From contig CM043947.1 in NCBI GenBank assembly GCA_014529385.2, positions 115,709,587 to 115,773,586 on the forward strand: a stretch of DNA of 64,000 nt. Direction: 5' to 3'. The stretch comes from Adiantum capillus-veneris. Its lineage: Eukaryota > Streptophyta > Polypodiopsida > Polypodiales > Pteridaceae. Shown here piece by piece: positions 1-12,200 of the stretch (position 1 is the first letter of the stretch; each line of letters opens with the position of its first letter). The position numbers and the translations under genes are program-made. The notes under the pieces were generated by a model, which was not told the origin of the DNA, did no database searches, and saw only the letters and a program-made list of their open reading frames with translations.

Positions 1-560
1 GAAAAATCTAGAAGAACCTCTAGATATTTCTTGAAGAGAAAGGTATAGAAACTTTGAAGATATTTTAGATATTTCTAAGAAAATATCTTCTTCAAGAGGC
101 AACCTCACCTATAAATAGAGCCTCTTGCTCCTCACTTGGGCATCAAGCAAACCATCAAGCAATCAAGCGCTCAAGCAATCCCCATGATCAAGCCACTCTA
201 TGAAGCGGTCACCCAACCTCCTAGCCATCTTCGTGAGGAAAACTTTCTCTCAATTTCAGCCTAGCACATCTTGAGCTTGCTACTTCATGCCTCAAATCTT
301 CTATCTCCTCACTTGTAATACTCATACACTCTATGTAACCTTCTTTCATCAATAAAGACGCATTGTTGGTGGCTTGCAAATGGTGTTGGGACTACTACGC
401 ATCATCTACTTCCTCAAGTTGGCTACAATACCACAAAGTCTTGAGGTGTGCTTCACTTCTTTGGCTTGAGCTTGTGTGGGTCTTTATGTGTTGGTTGTGT
501 CTCTTATCTCTTTCCTCCATTGTTTGACTGCTTTCTGAGCTTTCTTAGATGAATAACCCC
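1..560 (+). other. LTR-like remnant with promoter and poly(A) signal
   Basis: The stretch has a strong TATA box (TATAAATA, 110-117) in a context typical of plant LTR promoters, followed about 240 bp downstream by AATAAAG (351-357). This TATA-to-polyadenylation spacing is what an LTR U3-R junction usually shows. No primer site, partner LTR or coding sequence is visible, and the left end lies outside the window. It could also be a host promoter; an LTR fragment is the simpler reading because everything around it is transposon-derived. Confidence 0.35.
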
Positions 561-1334
561 AATGGTGTAACTTTTCAACCCTTTCACTTTGTGCAACATA
601 TTAGAATTAACATTTGTATTAGCCATAAAATCTATTTCCAATAGAGAATTGTGCTACTCTTTGGACCGAAAAGACTGCAAGAAATTCTTGGTTCTCCACG
701 TCCTCTTATTTTGCCACTACTAGACTACTCTAATTCTTTCGATGTGCACATATTTATTCTCCTCTAGGAGTTGAGTCTTGCTTTGTTAATATTACTATGA
801 ACCAAGAAGACTTGTATATAGGGCTCATTTCTATCGCTAGGCAAAATATCTGGATCTTTGTAAGCACTAAGTTACAGTTTCAAAGAACCATTCGCAATCT
901 ATTTGGAGCACAACGACTTGCTGTTATAAATGCATCAGTGAACCCTTGCATCTTACCTTTGATTAGATACGATCAAAGTCTTGATGTTTTTATCTTTGTC
1001 TTGTTTTGAGGGTTTCACGTGTGCATATGTGTGTGTCTCCGTGTAAGATCCCAATGGCTATACACAATGTATTTTTTACACACACTAAGCTCGCTTAAGT
1101 GAAAAGCTTCACAGTCTCCCCACAAACCATCACAGCTAGAGGCCCGGCGCCTTCGTGGCAAGACCACCAACTCTTTGACACTACTAACCCCTATTAGCCC
1201 ACGGCATTGATTTAGGGCCTAGACCAAGCGATCCAAGGTGATTCCCCTCACCTGCCAAGTGCCAATAAGGTGCTAGGCCCCATATAGACACAACATAACA
1301 TATATGTTTTCTTTTCACGTTGGTACAACCAAAG
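560..1334. other. Intergenic, possible old U5 fragment
   Basis: No convincing gene. The open frame at 797-1009 resembles nothing and is probably chance. At 1128-1185 the motif GAGGCCCGGCGCCTTC, followed by a run ending in CTTTGACAC, resembles the U5 end of the gag-only element at 60760-60815. It may be a remnant of a related LTR. Confidence 0.3.
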
Positions 1335-3420
1335 TGTGTCGACCATAGAAGATGGCATGGATAGATATATGCAAGCTAGCAGAAGCATGTCAAAAGGCTG
1401 GTGCATGTAGCAAGATCATGGGCTGACAGGTTCAGCCGAGGTGTATGACTGATGTAGTTTATAGTCCAAGGAAGGCTCCATAAGGGGCTGATTTGAGTAG
1501 TAGGTGAAGGATGTAGAAAGTGAAGCTTTTGGGTCTAGGAATGAAGAGCTTGAAGTGCTAAACAAGTAGGTTCAAACGGCTCATCAAACCAAGCTACAAA
1601 GCCCAAGTTATTGAAGTTTGAAGTTTCAATGTGTTGCAGATTCTTGCTGGATAGGGCAGCTGGGGATAGGTGGTCCAAGTGGAAGTCAAGTTACAGGTGT
1701 GTAGTACTGAATTTATGGGGCCTACCTGTCTTTTCTGATTGCAGATAGGATCCAAAGATAGCAAGATATGGCCAGTGGAAGTTTTGCCGTGGGGCTAGGT
1801 TGGTACCCACCTAACCACATGGGGAGGTGTTCCATCTGGCGTCTTCTCAGCCTCGACAAGGTTCTACATCAGGGTATGCATCATACAGAGCTAGCACAAA
1901 TTAAATGCACGTCAAGCAAAGCCCGGAGGGAAAAGATATAGAAGTCGGAAGATTGGGTGCACTTATCTGGAGTTGATTGGAGATGCTTTGGTCGGTTTTT
2001 TGTGGCCTTGACTCGAGGGCTTGGAGAACTGTGAAATGCGGTGAGTTTGGATGGGTTTGAAGTCGACATCACGAAGTTGTGACAGAGCTTTGTGGATTGG
2101 GAACCGAAGTTCCGAGCATAAATAGCACGATGTTGCAACTGAAGGGGATTTCTTGCATCAAATGGACCTTTTAAAAGAAAAAAAGGAGGACTTTGGAGGG
2201 TGACCCCATAAGGGCGCCACGTGGCAGGAAAAAAACCCATATGCACCGATCTGAGCTTGGAGGTAGTGGTATCAGGCCTGGCTTGTGAGGCCTCATTGGC
2301 ATGTGGAATGTGAGTGCGATCTTGAGAGCTACCTGGCTATGGCAGGGCGGCGCTTGGTGCTGTTTTGGGCCAGGTGGCGTAGGGATGACGGTGGTCGGTG
2401 GCGTGCGCTGACGTTGATGGCCGGAAGCGGTGGTGTGCTATAGTTGATGACATGGCAAACCATATGGGTCAGTGCCCGCACCCATGAGGACAAGTTTTTT
2501 GAGGGTAAGCCCCCCCCCCCCCCCCCCCCCCCCTAGTGATGTCGGTATTGCCTGGGAGGGGTGTCCCGCGGTAGTGCAATGAAGAGAGAGAGAGAGAGAG
2601 AGAGGAGGCAAGTTCAAAGCGCCCAAAGGGCCCAATACAAAGCAAACAATGGAGAAAGTGATAGAGGGAGTTCAAAGGCTTCAAAGGATAATGCAAAGGG
2701 GGGCCATCCCATGGTAAAGTAAGAGGAAGAAGACGAAGAGGGCAAGTCTAGCTGGGCGGCCAAATTGGGCAGGTTTGCACCATGCAGATACCAAAATACA
2801 AAGTGTTCCAAGCGGTGGCAATGCAAAAAAGATTCTAAATGAAGCTTGAATTAATTGTACCAGCTTGCCAGGTCCTTGTTTTTTCCTTTTTTGCCTTCTC
2901 CAAGAATTATAAAAGGGGGTAGACGTTCATTTTTTGGGGTCTTGGACCATTGTGCGCTTTTTTGCCAAAGAGAGTTATTGGAGTTTTTTAAGCCTGTATA
3001 TTGCAAGCTTGGCATTGGAGATGCATACTTGACTGTACTATCTCCCTATGCAATAATACCTAACCTTTGCCCCTACTACTTGTGTTGCTTCTCCCCAGCC
3101 CTCTCCCTTTCTCTCACTCTTTGTGTACGTGCCAGTGCTTGTAGAGGGTTTGCCAGCAACTTTAAAGGAGTTACCAAGAGGGCATAATTGGGATGTCTTG
3201 TGAGTCAAAAAGGGTGAGTTGAGAATTGTGGGTGCGTTTGTGCTGTAAGGTGTTTTTTTTCAAGGTGTAAGACAGTTTTTCTGCATGCTAAAGTGGAGTT
3301 GTTAGTGCAAATTAGTCAATTTGAAGGTGTTATTAGAGAGGTTAGGGGTGCTGTGGAATCCGTGGGCTATAGAAGGCTTTCATATTGTGTGTTGGGTGTG
3401 TTCCCTATTCCCTCTCTCCA
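1335..3420 (+). repeat. 5' LTR of gag-only element
   Basis: Direct-repeat partner of 5579-7626; both begin TGTGT(C/T)GACCATAGAAGA and end in a CCCTCTCTCCA-like sequence. It contains a 24-base poly-C run (2510-2533) and a (GA)n run (2584-2603) that are much shorter in the other LTR, as expected for slippage after insertion. Short open frames inside it, on either strand, are not supported as genes. Confidence 0.8.
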
Positions 3421-3425
3421 TCTTC

Positions 3426-3443
3426 TGGTGGCCCCACTGAGGA
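3426..3443 (+). other. Primer-binding-site-like sequence
   Basis: TGG-initial 18-mer starting 5 bp after the 5' LTR, the expected position for tRNA priming. It resembles the site at 60814 in the second gag-only element (TGGTG, then a C-rich run, then purines). I could not assign the tRNA. Confidence 0.5.
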
Positions 3444-3535
3444 GCTGTCCGATGCTCCGATTTGAGGTTTGAAGCGGTGTTTTTTAGCCTACAAAGTGGT
3501 TGGATGATGGTCAAGGTGTTTGATGGTCAATTTTG

Positions 3536-5426
3536 ATGTTGACAGAGATAGTGGAACCACATTTTGGCCCCATATTTACGGGCATGGATGATCTCAATTA
3601 TTGGTTAGTAGATTTTGAGCTATGGCTGCTGTCAATGCGTATATCTACGGATTCAAAAAGGCTGCAGATGGTGTCGTTGTTGATGCGAGGACGAGCCAAG
3701 GTGTGGTTTGATGGTTTACAAAGAAGTGATCAAGAATTTTGGCAAATATTGCAAAGCCAATTTTTGGAGCGGTTTCGGGAAGTGGTCACGATAAAAGAAG
3801 CTGGTACAAGGCTGAAGGCGATACACCAGGATGTAAGTAAAGATTTCTCCATTTTCATTGAGCGTCTTGAAGCTTGTTGGAAGAAGTTAGAGGTTGCTAC
3901 TAGGGTCAAAAGAAACCCGTATTTGAAGTTGTCAAAGCTGCTGGATTGTTTGCATCCGAAAAGGTGGAAGATGGGGCAGATACAAACAAAGACATGGTCT
4001 ATCTGGCAAAGATGAAAAGCAGAAAGGTAAAGCGGAAGCTGGAGCTGGGCATGTTAATGCTAGCAGATTATATGCCTCTTTTGGAGGTAGTGAAGTGCTC
4101 TTTGGTCCAACCAAAGGTGATTCCAATTGTTCGAAGTGTAGATCTTGTTGAGGTAAGGCCTACTATTGGCTATAATCCTTATAGATTTCCAATATGTGAA
4201 ATGCATGTGCCGAGGGTGGACGATTTTTTCAATGAGAAGAAGCTCCATATTGAGGTGAACAAAGACACGAAAGAGGTAGCAGATGTGAAGGTTGTGGTGC
4301 GGGTTGAAGAGGTAAAGCCTGTTCTTGTGGAAAGCTTCCATGGAAAAATAGCAAAATGCAATGGGGTTGCATATACCCAGGGTTCAGAAGCTGATGGAGA
4401 AAGTGAGTAGAGTCAAGATGATGGTCAAGCTTTTATGGAGCAGCAAGCGAATGAAGATGCTGATATGGAGTCGATATATGATGCCCATGATGATGACGGT
4501 ACAAGCTCTCATAGACGGGAGACAAGAGAGGAGGCTAGAGAAAATGAGTCCACATCCTATGGCGAGGAGACGGAGGATGAGTCTAAGTTGGTAAAGGTAA
4601 AGCTGCCTTGTTATATGTTTGATGATATGGTAGTAGGCCATGTGCAAGAAGAGCAACGAACAAAGCAAGCCCATATGCTTGATGAAGACCAAGTGGTGTG
4701 GTTTCGGCCTACGATGATGGAATGCAGGTGAAGGTGGTGTGTGGTGCCATGCTAATGATTGTGATGATGAAAGTAGTGCTGAAATGTTCCATGGTGGTGC
4801 AACAGGTGCAGCATTTTGCCAGGAGAGATAGAGCAGCCGTGCCTATGGAGGAACACAAATATGGTGCAATAGAGAACAAGTTTCTTTGTTCCCAGGAAGA
4901 TCTTGATGCAGCGGTAGAAGAGGTGCTTGAAGAACAGGTGATTGAAGATGAAGAGCAAGAGGTGCTTGTCAACCTTGAAGGGCTGGTTGACAAGGAAGGG
5001 CTCAATGATTGTGGAATTGAATGTGTAGCCAAAGAGGAGGTTCTGATTCCAAAGATGGAGGAGATTCCGATGCAACCGACATGTCCAATGGTGGAGAAAG
5101 AAGAATCCCAAATAGTGACTTTGCTTCCATTAAAGGTATGTACTCTATGGTTGATGCGTATGGTGGTAGATACAGCTATGCGGAGTCTGGTTCAGCAGGT
5201 ACACGGGTCTATACTCAAGGCCTCCATTTTATTTGGCTGGGAGGGAGGGTCAAACATGTGTTGGATCTTGATCTTAGGTAGGCTATGGGTAGCCTACACA
5301 CATGGTGGTCTATGTGCTGGGGTACGACACTATGGTGAGCAGTTACAGATGGGTGGAAGATATCAAAGGCAGGTGTTTGATCCACGTGGAAGCTATATGA
5401 TGCAGGGGGTGGGGCAGCCCGTTTGA
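3536..5426 (+). pseudogene. Retrotransposon gag-like polyprotein, broken
   Basis: The first frame (from ATG 3536 to 4015) has the signature of a retrotransposon Gag domain: an aromatic-rich segment with NYWLVDFE, then RLQMVSLLMRGRAKVWFDGL, then FWQILQSQFLERF. This domain assembles the virus-like particle. Coding continues in other frames (3946-4731 with a stop at 4408, then 4698-5426) as a long acidic, Glu/Asp-rich region, so at least two frameshifts and one stop have accumulated. No zinc knuckle, protease or polymerase motif is visible. Organisation (Gag domain plus acidic tail) matches the intact ORF at 60855-62792. The Cys-rich minus-strand frames opposite 4709-5111 are shadows. Confidence 0.65.
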
Positions 5427-5578
5427 AGGTTTGACAATAGGAAAAATAAAACTATGTATATATGGTTTTGGTTTTCTCATAGTGTGTGGCAGGTTTTTCA
5501 CTTATAAGTGGAATAAAGCTCTTATGGGGTTGACATAAGTGCGCAACTAGGGGGTGGGAAATGATGGTAAAGCCAAAG

Positions 5579-7626
5579 TGTGTTGACCATAGAAGATGGC
5601 ATGGATAGATATATGCAGGTTAGTAGAAGCATGGCAAAAATCTAGAGCATCTAGGAAGATCATGGGCTAACAGGTTGCAGCGGAGGTGTATGACTAATGC
5701 GGTTTATAGGCCAAGAAAGGCTCCATAAGGGGCTAATTTGGGTAGTAGGTGAAGGATGTGAAAAGTGCATCTTTTGGGTCCAAGAATGAAGAGATTGAAC
5801 TACTGAAGAAGCAGGTTCAAACGGCTCATCAAACCGAGCTACGAAGGCCAAGTTATTGAAGGTTGAAGTTTCAATGTGTTGTAGATTCTTGCCGGACAGG
5901 GCAGATGGGGATAGGTGGTCCAATTGGAAGTCAAGTGACAAGTGGGTAGTGCTCAATTTATGCGGCCTACCCATCTTTTTACATCGCAGATAGGAACCAC
6001 TTATAGCAAGATATGGCCAGTGGATGTTTTGCTGAGGGCTAGGTTGGTGCCCACCTGACCACATGGGGAGGTGTGCCATTTGGTGTCTTTTGAGCTCGAC
6101 AAGGTTCTAGAGCAGGATATGCATCATACAAAGCTAGCAAGAATTGATTGCACATCAAACGAAGCCCGGAGAAGAAAGATATAGACGCGGGAAGATTGGG
6201 TGCACTTATCGGGAGTTGATTGCATACGCATTGGTTGATTTTTTGCGGCCTCAATTCAAGGGCTTGGAGAACTGTGAAATGCGGTGAGGCTAGATGGGTT
6301 TGAGTCCACACCATGAAGTTGTGACCAAGCTTTGCGGATTGATAACCGGAGTTTTGAGCCATAAATAGAAGTATGTTGCAGCTGAAGGGGATTTCTTGCA
6401 TCAAATGGATCTTTTAAAACAAAAAAGAAGGAGTTTGGAGGGTGACCCCCATAAGGGCTCCACATGGCGGAAAAAAACCCATATGCACCGATCTGAGCTT
6501 GAAGGTAGTGGTATAAGGCCTGACCTGTGAGGCCTCATTAGCATGTGGAACGTGAGTGTGAGCTTGAGATCTCCCTGGCTATGGCGGGGCGGTGCTATTT
6601 GGGCCCGGTGGAGCAAAGATGATGGTGCTAGGTGGCGCGTGCTGGTGCTGATGGCCAATGACGATGGTGTGCTGCAGTTGATGATCTGGCAGCCCATACA
6701 TGTCAGTACCCGTGCCCATGAGGCCAAGTGTTTTGAGGGTTAGGCCCCCCCCGATAGCGATGTCACTATTGACTGGGAGGGGAGTCCCGCGGTAGTGCAA
6801 AGAAGAGAGAGAGGGGAGGAAAGTCAACAGTGTCCAAAGGGACCAATATAAAGAAAACAATGGAGCAAGTGATAGAGGGAGTTCAAAGGCTAATGCAAAG
6901 GGGGGCCATCCCATGGTAAAGCAAGAGGAAGAGGCCGAAAAGGGAAAGTCTAGCCGGGCGGCCAAATTGGGCAGGTTTGCACCACGCAGATACCAAAATA
7001 CCAAATGTGCCAAGCGGTGGCAATGAAAAAAAGTTCTAAATGAAGCTTCAATTAATTGTACGAGCTTGCTAGCTCCTTGTTTTCTCCTTTTTAGCCTTAG
7101 CCAAGCATTATGAAAGGGGGTAGACGTTCATTTTTTGGGGTCTTGGACCATTGTGGGCATTTTTGCCAGAGAGAATTATTGGAGGTTTTCAAGCCTGTGT
7201 TTTGCAAGCTTGCCATTGGAGCTTAATACTTGACTGTACTATCTCCCTATGCAATAATACCAAACCTTTGCCCGCCCCTACTTCATGTGATGCTTCTCCC
7301 CATCCCCCTCCTTTTCTCTCGCTCTTTGTGTACATGCTAGTGCTTACAGAGGGTGTGCCTACAGTTTTAAGGGAGTTACCAAGAGGGCAAAATTGGGGTG
7401 TCTTGTGAATCGAAAAGGGTGAGTTGAGCAGTGTGGGTGCGTTTGTGTTGTAAGGTGTTTTTTTGCAAGGTGTGAGACAATTGTTCTGCATGCTAAAGTG
7501 GAGTTGTTATTGCAAATTATCCAATTTGAAGGTGTTAGTAGAGAGGTTAGGGGTGTTGTGGAGTCCCTTGGATATAGAGAGGTGTTCATATTGTGTGTTG
7601 GGTGTGTTCCCTATTCCCCCTCTCCA
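5579..7626 (+). repeat. 3' LTR of gag-only element
   Basis: Partner of 1335-3420, diverged by substitutions and small indels throughout. The polypurine tract sits immediately upstream (about 5550-5570). Confidence 0.8.
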
Positions 7627-7636
7627 ACGTGTCTAG

Positions 7637-7778
7637 TGTTGAGCTTATATGTGAAGCTACTCAATATATGGCTTCTCTATATATGGCACCCAGGTCCCCT
7701 CTATATATACATCATCTCATGTGTGTATTCTACACACTTTGGGGTTCTACTTCTGTGCTCTCTCTTTCTCTCTCAACA
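7637..7778 (+). repeat. Copia LTR (142 bp)
   Basis: Begins TGTTGAGC and ends CTCTCTCAACA, followed at once by a primer site. Length and ends match the 143-bp LTRs of the complete copia at 35716-41207, so it belongs to the same broad family. It starts only 10 bp after the gag-only element. No 3' partner LTR is in view; this is a 5' fragment. Confidence 0.75.
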
Positions 7779-7790
7779 TGGTATCAGAGT
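7779..7790 (+). other. Copia primer-binding site (initiator Met tRNA)
   Basis: TGGTATCAGAGT directly follows the LTR. It differs by one base from TGGTATCAGAGC, the classic plant copia primer site complementary to the 3' end of initiator methionine tRNA. Confidence 0.85.
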
Positions 7791-7799
7791 AGTACGTTT

Positions 7800-8560
7800 T
7801 TGTCTTCGATTTTTCTCATGATCAAAAACGATTTTGTAGAAACTACCCGCTAGAAACACCGGAATTGATGTGGTCTACAACTTTACAGAAGGAAGTTTTT
7901 TTCAAATTCTGCACGGATTTTGAGTTATCGTTCCCGGACTGCGTACATACCTGAAGAGCAACTTACGCTTTTTGTTTTTTATTTTTATGCTAATTGAAAA
8001 CGATTTTGCAAAAACTATCTCTGTGAGGGATCCGAATCGATGTGGTCTACAACTTTGCAGAAGAATGTTTTTTCAAATTTTGCACTGATTTCGAGTTATC
8101 GTTCGTGGACTGCGTACATACCTGAAAAGCAACTTTCGTTTTATGTTTTTGATTTTTCTACTAGTTGAAAACGATTTTGCAGATACTACCCGCACAAGGG
8201 ATTGAAATCGATGTGGTCTACAACTTTGCACAATAATTTTTTTTCAAATTTTACACGGATTTGGAGTTATCGTTTGCGGACTGCATACATGCCTAAAAAG
8301 CAACTTCGCTTTTTGTTTTTGATTTTTCTCCTGATTGAAAACGATTTTGCAAAAACTAGCCGCTGCAGGCATCGGAATCGATGAGAAACTATTCGCTTGA
8401 GCCATCAAAGTCGATGTGGTCTATAACTCTGCAGAAGAAAGTTTCTCTAAATTCTGCACCGATTTTGGGTTATCGTCTCGGACTCCGAATATGTTTGAAA
8501 AGCAAAATTTTACTTTTTGCTTTTGATTTTTCTCATATATTTGTTACTAACGTAACTTTG
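7800..8560 (+). repeat. Tandem ~171-bp repeats in a copia leader
   Basis: Four diverged copies carry the landmark TGTGGTCTAYAAC at 7869, 8041, 8212 and 8415, giving steps of 172, 171 and 203 bp (the last with an insertion of about 32 bp). Each unit also carries an ACGATTTTGYAGAAACTA-like start and a TTGAGTTATCGTT-like middle. Small open frames inside are not convincing genes. Confidence 0.8.
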
Positions 8561-8734
8561 CTGTAGAAGCCAGCTACATATCGTTCCGATTCAGTCGAGC
8601 CATAGAAGATCGTCCAAATTCTATTGAGCTACTGTTGGTACATGATCTTTTGTTATATGATATACTCGTTCATTGATTCTCGTAAAATTATTCTTTTAGA
8701 GATATAGTTTACGTCATTTTATTGATAATTTCTC

Positions 8735-9205
8735 GTTGATACCATAGTAATTTTGATGGTACCATGATGATGTTTTGTTAGTACTTTGGTTATGGTGATT
8801 TTCGTTGATACCATGATGATATTTCATTGATACCATGGTTTTTCTCGGTGATGCCATTATGATATTTCGTGGATACCATGGTTATTCTCAGTGATTCCAT
8901 GATGATATTTTGTTGATTCCATGGTGATTTTCGTTGATACCATGATGATGTTTCGTTGATACCATGGTTATTCTCGGTGATACCATGATGTTGTTTCGTT
9001 CATACCATGGTTATTCTCCGTGATACCATGATGTTGTTTCGTTGATACCATGGTTATTCTCAATGATACCATGATGTTGTTTGGTTGATACAATGATTAT
9101 TCTCGGTGATATCATGATGCTTTTCGTTGATACCATGATGATTTATTCATTTTTATTGATACAATGATGATGTTTTGTTAATACTTTGATGATATCCATT
9201 GATCA
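8735..9205. repeat. GATACCATG minisatellite
   Basis: About ten degenerate copies of a unit near 45 bp, alternating TTGATACCATGGTTATTCTC and GTGATACCATGATGTTGTTTC. There are no spacers of unrelated sequence and no coding content. Confidence 0.75.
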
Positions 9206-9209
9206 CTAC

Positions 9210-12200
9210 GTTGATAAATGTTGTTTTATGTAGTATATACATATATCATTTGCATCACGTAATCACACATCTTGTACTTTTACGTTCATACTTTATGTAT
9301 CATATGTTATCGAGCGTATATATGTCGTCAAAAGAGTGGCGTCACAAACCATCTCTTATGGCATTGTGAACGTAATTATTTCAGTAAAGATGCTAATAAT
9401 TTTCATGACTATGTTTTTTTGAGTCTATGATCTATGTAGGATTGATCAAAGAATTGATTTTATGAATACAAACTTGGAGACAATAAAAGATTTATGAAGA
9501 TATGTTTGGTGGTGCCATATTGATGACAACATAAAGACATGTTTGGTGATGCGATATTGATGACAAGCTACACATATAAGCGCAACATCTAGTAGCATTT
9601 TTGCTACTTTTTCTTGACAGTTTTTTGCTTCATTGTTTCATGTTTTAGTACTTTTTTATTGCTTCCATTATGAGATGCTAATCGTAATTGGACTAAAGTA
9701 CCTACCCTAATCATATCCCTAGGTCATGTTAAAAATGAATGGAGTATTAAGACTATCACTAAGAGTCTAGGACTAATGATAAATGAACCTACATTAATCT
9801 AAGGTCAAGGCCAATTACCCATGATTAGCACACATAAAACCTAATTTTTTGATGAGTTAGTATTCACAAAGCAAAGTGTTGAAAATTTAGTATTCCTATC
9901 TTTTAAACATGAAAGAACCATAGGTTAGAAGCAAAATTTACTTAATCCAAGCATAGAGAATGGAGAGATGAACAAAAAGAGAAAAATCATGGAAGAATTA
10001 CACCTATTCATGCTTTTTTGGGCATCCTTGAGCAAGCATCCCCTTTGTAGAGAAGCTTCTTGATGTTTTATTACAATCCAATCTTTTTGAGGCTAAGTGT
10101 AAACACAAGTTACAAAAATCATTTATTGAAATCCAAAAACACACAAAAAAAACATTAATGAAAACCTAAAGCTAGGGTCTTGCATACCCAAATTTGTCAA
10201 ATGGAAAAACCCAAGGGGAAAAAGTTCCTTTGGTTATGCACATGATACTCTTTGATAGCAAATTTATGCATACATAACAACCATGAGAGATAAAATGAGC
10301 TTCTACATAAGCAAATATTGCAATTTTTACCATCTCTCATGCATGATTCAAAGTTGATTAGTTTCTAGCTCAATGAAATATGTAATTTAAAGCAAGCCAG
10401 AGTTGAAAATAATGCAAATTTTGATGAAACGAAGTGGCTCTTGAAAGCAAAATTCTACAATTTAAAGCTCTAATCAAGTTGGCTAAACACTAGCTCAAAT
10501 GAAATTTTATAATTTTTAGAGCAATCTATGAGCTAGAGATGACTTCAACTTTTAATGGAATGAAAATGAATGGCTCTAACTAGCCAAATTTTGCAATATT
10601 TTGCAATGATGACCCCTTCTTGGATTAATGTAAGTACACACCTGCCGCCACAACCCTTCAAAATAGACTCCATGATTAGTGTTTTTAAACATTAGTCATT
10701 TAATACGAGCACTAATTAAAAGAGTTCACAATCAATTACAAACCCAAAATTTGTAATGCTCTCTTATGGCTATCAAACAAGCTCAATGTTAGTGCTTGTA
10801 GTGATTTTTGCATTCAAGTCGAGCACTAAGATGTATCAAGCAATGCCAACCTCAAGCATAAAGCACCACTCATTATCCACAGTGTTACTCTCACATGAAT
10901 TTCAAAAAGAGCTTGGTATTTAGTGCAATGAAAACCTCAATCAAGCCGAGAACTACACCATGCACAAGTCGAATTATTGATGCAAGTAAGGTCATTTGTT
11001 CATAGACACAATCATAGCACACACAGTCAATTCCCACATACGTGCTCTTACACTAGCAAGTTTTTTCATACAAATCATGAAAAGAAGAACATGTGATTGT
11101 CCAATGAATGTATACAAGGCGTGTAGTTCAGTCTCGCATGTAAAAAGATCCTCAAATGTCAACTCCCCTATTAGTGGTCGAAATTTGATTCACCTCCATG
11201 AATCTAAATGAAGCACCATAGCCATAAGGCTAATGCACTAGGGCGCTATGAATCACCATAAGTCAAAGATACAATCTCCGATAAAAGAAATTATCTATAT
11301 TAACACAATACACATACTGAGTGTTCACATTTCTATACTCCCTTTCGAGCCAAGCCATGGGGCGGGAATCCAACCTTAACTAGTTTTTTATTTTCTTTTC
11401 TTTTTAATGGTTTGTTTTTGTTTTGAGGTGGCGGCACTGACGGGCTGCAGTTGTGCAGAACAACTCGACGAGCTTGAGGGCCCAATGAGGGGAGATGGGG
11501 AAGAGAGATAGTTAGAGAAAGGACTTGGGAGCATGTGTGTGTGGTTGGGGTCTACTGTCCAGAGACCAAGGTAGTAGTTACAAGCCAGGTTCTAGACGCA
11601 GGTCATGCATGTGTGTGTGTGTTGCGAGCACCAAGGCGGCATAATCAGCAGTGTGTGTGTTGCAAGTGTCAAGGGGGGGATCGTGTGTGTATATGTCAAG
11701 CCAAACGTGGCCTCAGGCAGCTTCAAAAAACAACAATGTGTGTGTGGTGAAAACCAACACAAATGGAGGGGTCTACAACAAGTGGGTGAGTAGGATTTGT
11801 GCAATTGAACAAGGTGCACCAAATTCAAGCCAGCGCAGGCTCATGCGTTGTTCACCTCACGTTAAATTAAAAGTGTGTGTGTATCAATTGGAAAGCTAGA
11901 TGTGCCAAACCATTGAGTTGTTGCATCTTGAAGGTAGGAGGGTCCCATTAGCATGCGTCCAAGGGTCCCTCATGTATCATGCCAGACAAGTGGCCAAAAG
12001 GTATCTGCGATCCTTCACCATTTAGATTTATTAGGGATTGATTTAAAATCTTATTAAGGGGATGTTCCCACACTAAATGCATGTGTTTTAATTTGAGTGT
12101 GTTTGTGAGATGCCGATTGAGTCCAAGCGTGCATCAAAAACAATAGAAAAGCATGGAAAAAAAGGCACCCTTGACCGGTAGGCTGCAGACAGCAGGTTTC

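Larger units (their letters stand above)
1335..7626 (+). mobile_element. Gag-only (non-autonomous) LTR retrotransposon
   Basis: Two direct repeats of about 2.09 and 2.05 kb (1335-3420 and 5579-7626) flank a 2.16-kb internal region. LTRs start TGTG and end CTCTCCA. A primer-binding-site-like TGGTGGCCCCACTGAGGA begins 5 bp inside the 5' LTR, and a purine-rich tract (GGGGGTGGGAAATGATGG) lies just before the 3' LTR. The only coding signal is gag-like; no protease, reverse transcriptase or integrase is present, so it would need another element's enzymes. The LTRs differ by many substitutions and indels, so it is old. No clean 5-bp target duplication was found (CAAAG on the left, ACGTG on the right), which may mean inter-element recombination. 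Confidence 0.8.

Noticed and set aside
1-560. Endogenous pararetrovirus promoter
   Set aside because: A TATA box and AATAAAG alone do not distinguish it from an LTR, and no viral coding sequence is nearby.
3426-3443. tRNA gene near the primer-like sites
   Set aside because: Only the primer-site match is present. No cloverleaf or A/B boxes were found here or at the other primer sites.
4709-5111. Cys/Ser/His-rich minus-strand frames
   Set aside because: They are shadows of the acidic Gag tail on the plus strand (GAA/GAG codons read as TTC/CTC).
1335-7626. 5-bp target duplication for the first gag-only element
   Set aside because: Left flank CAAAG and right flank ACGTG do not match at any sensible boundary.
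8735-9205. Regularly repeated short motif that could suggest a CRISPR-like array
   Set aside because: Units are contiguous and degenerate with no unique spacers, and the context is a plant nuclear genome. It is a minisatellite.
11535-11900. Several overlapping plus-strand frames rich in Cys and Val
   Set aside because: They result from TGTGTG-rich DNA read in all three frames; no domain or codon signal.
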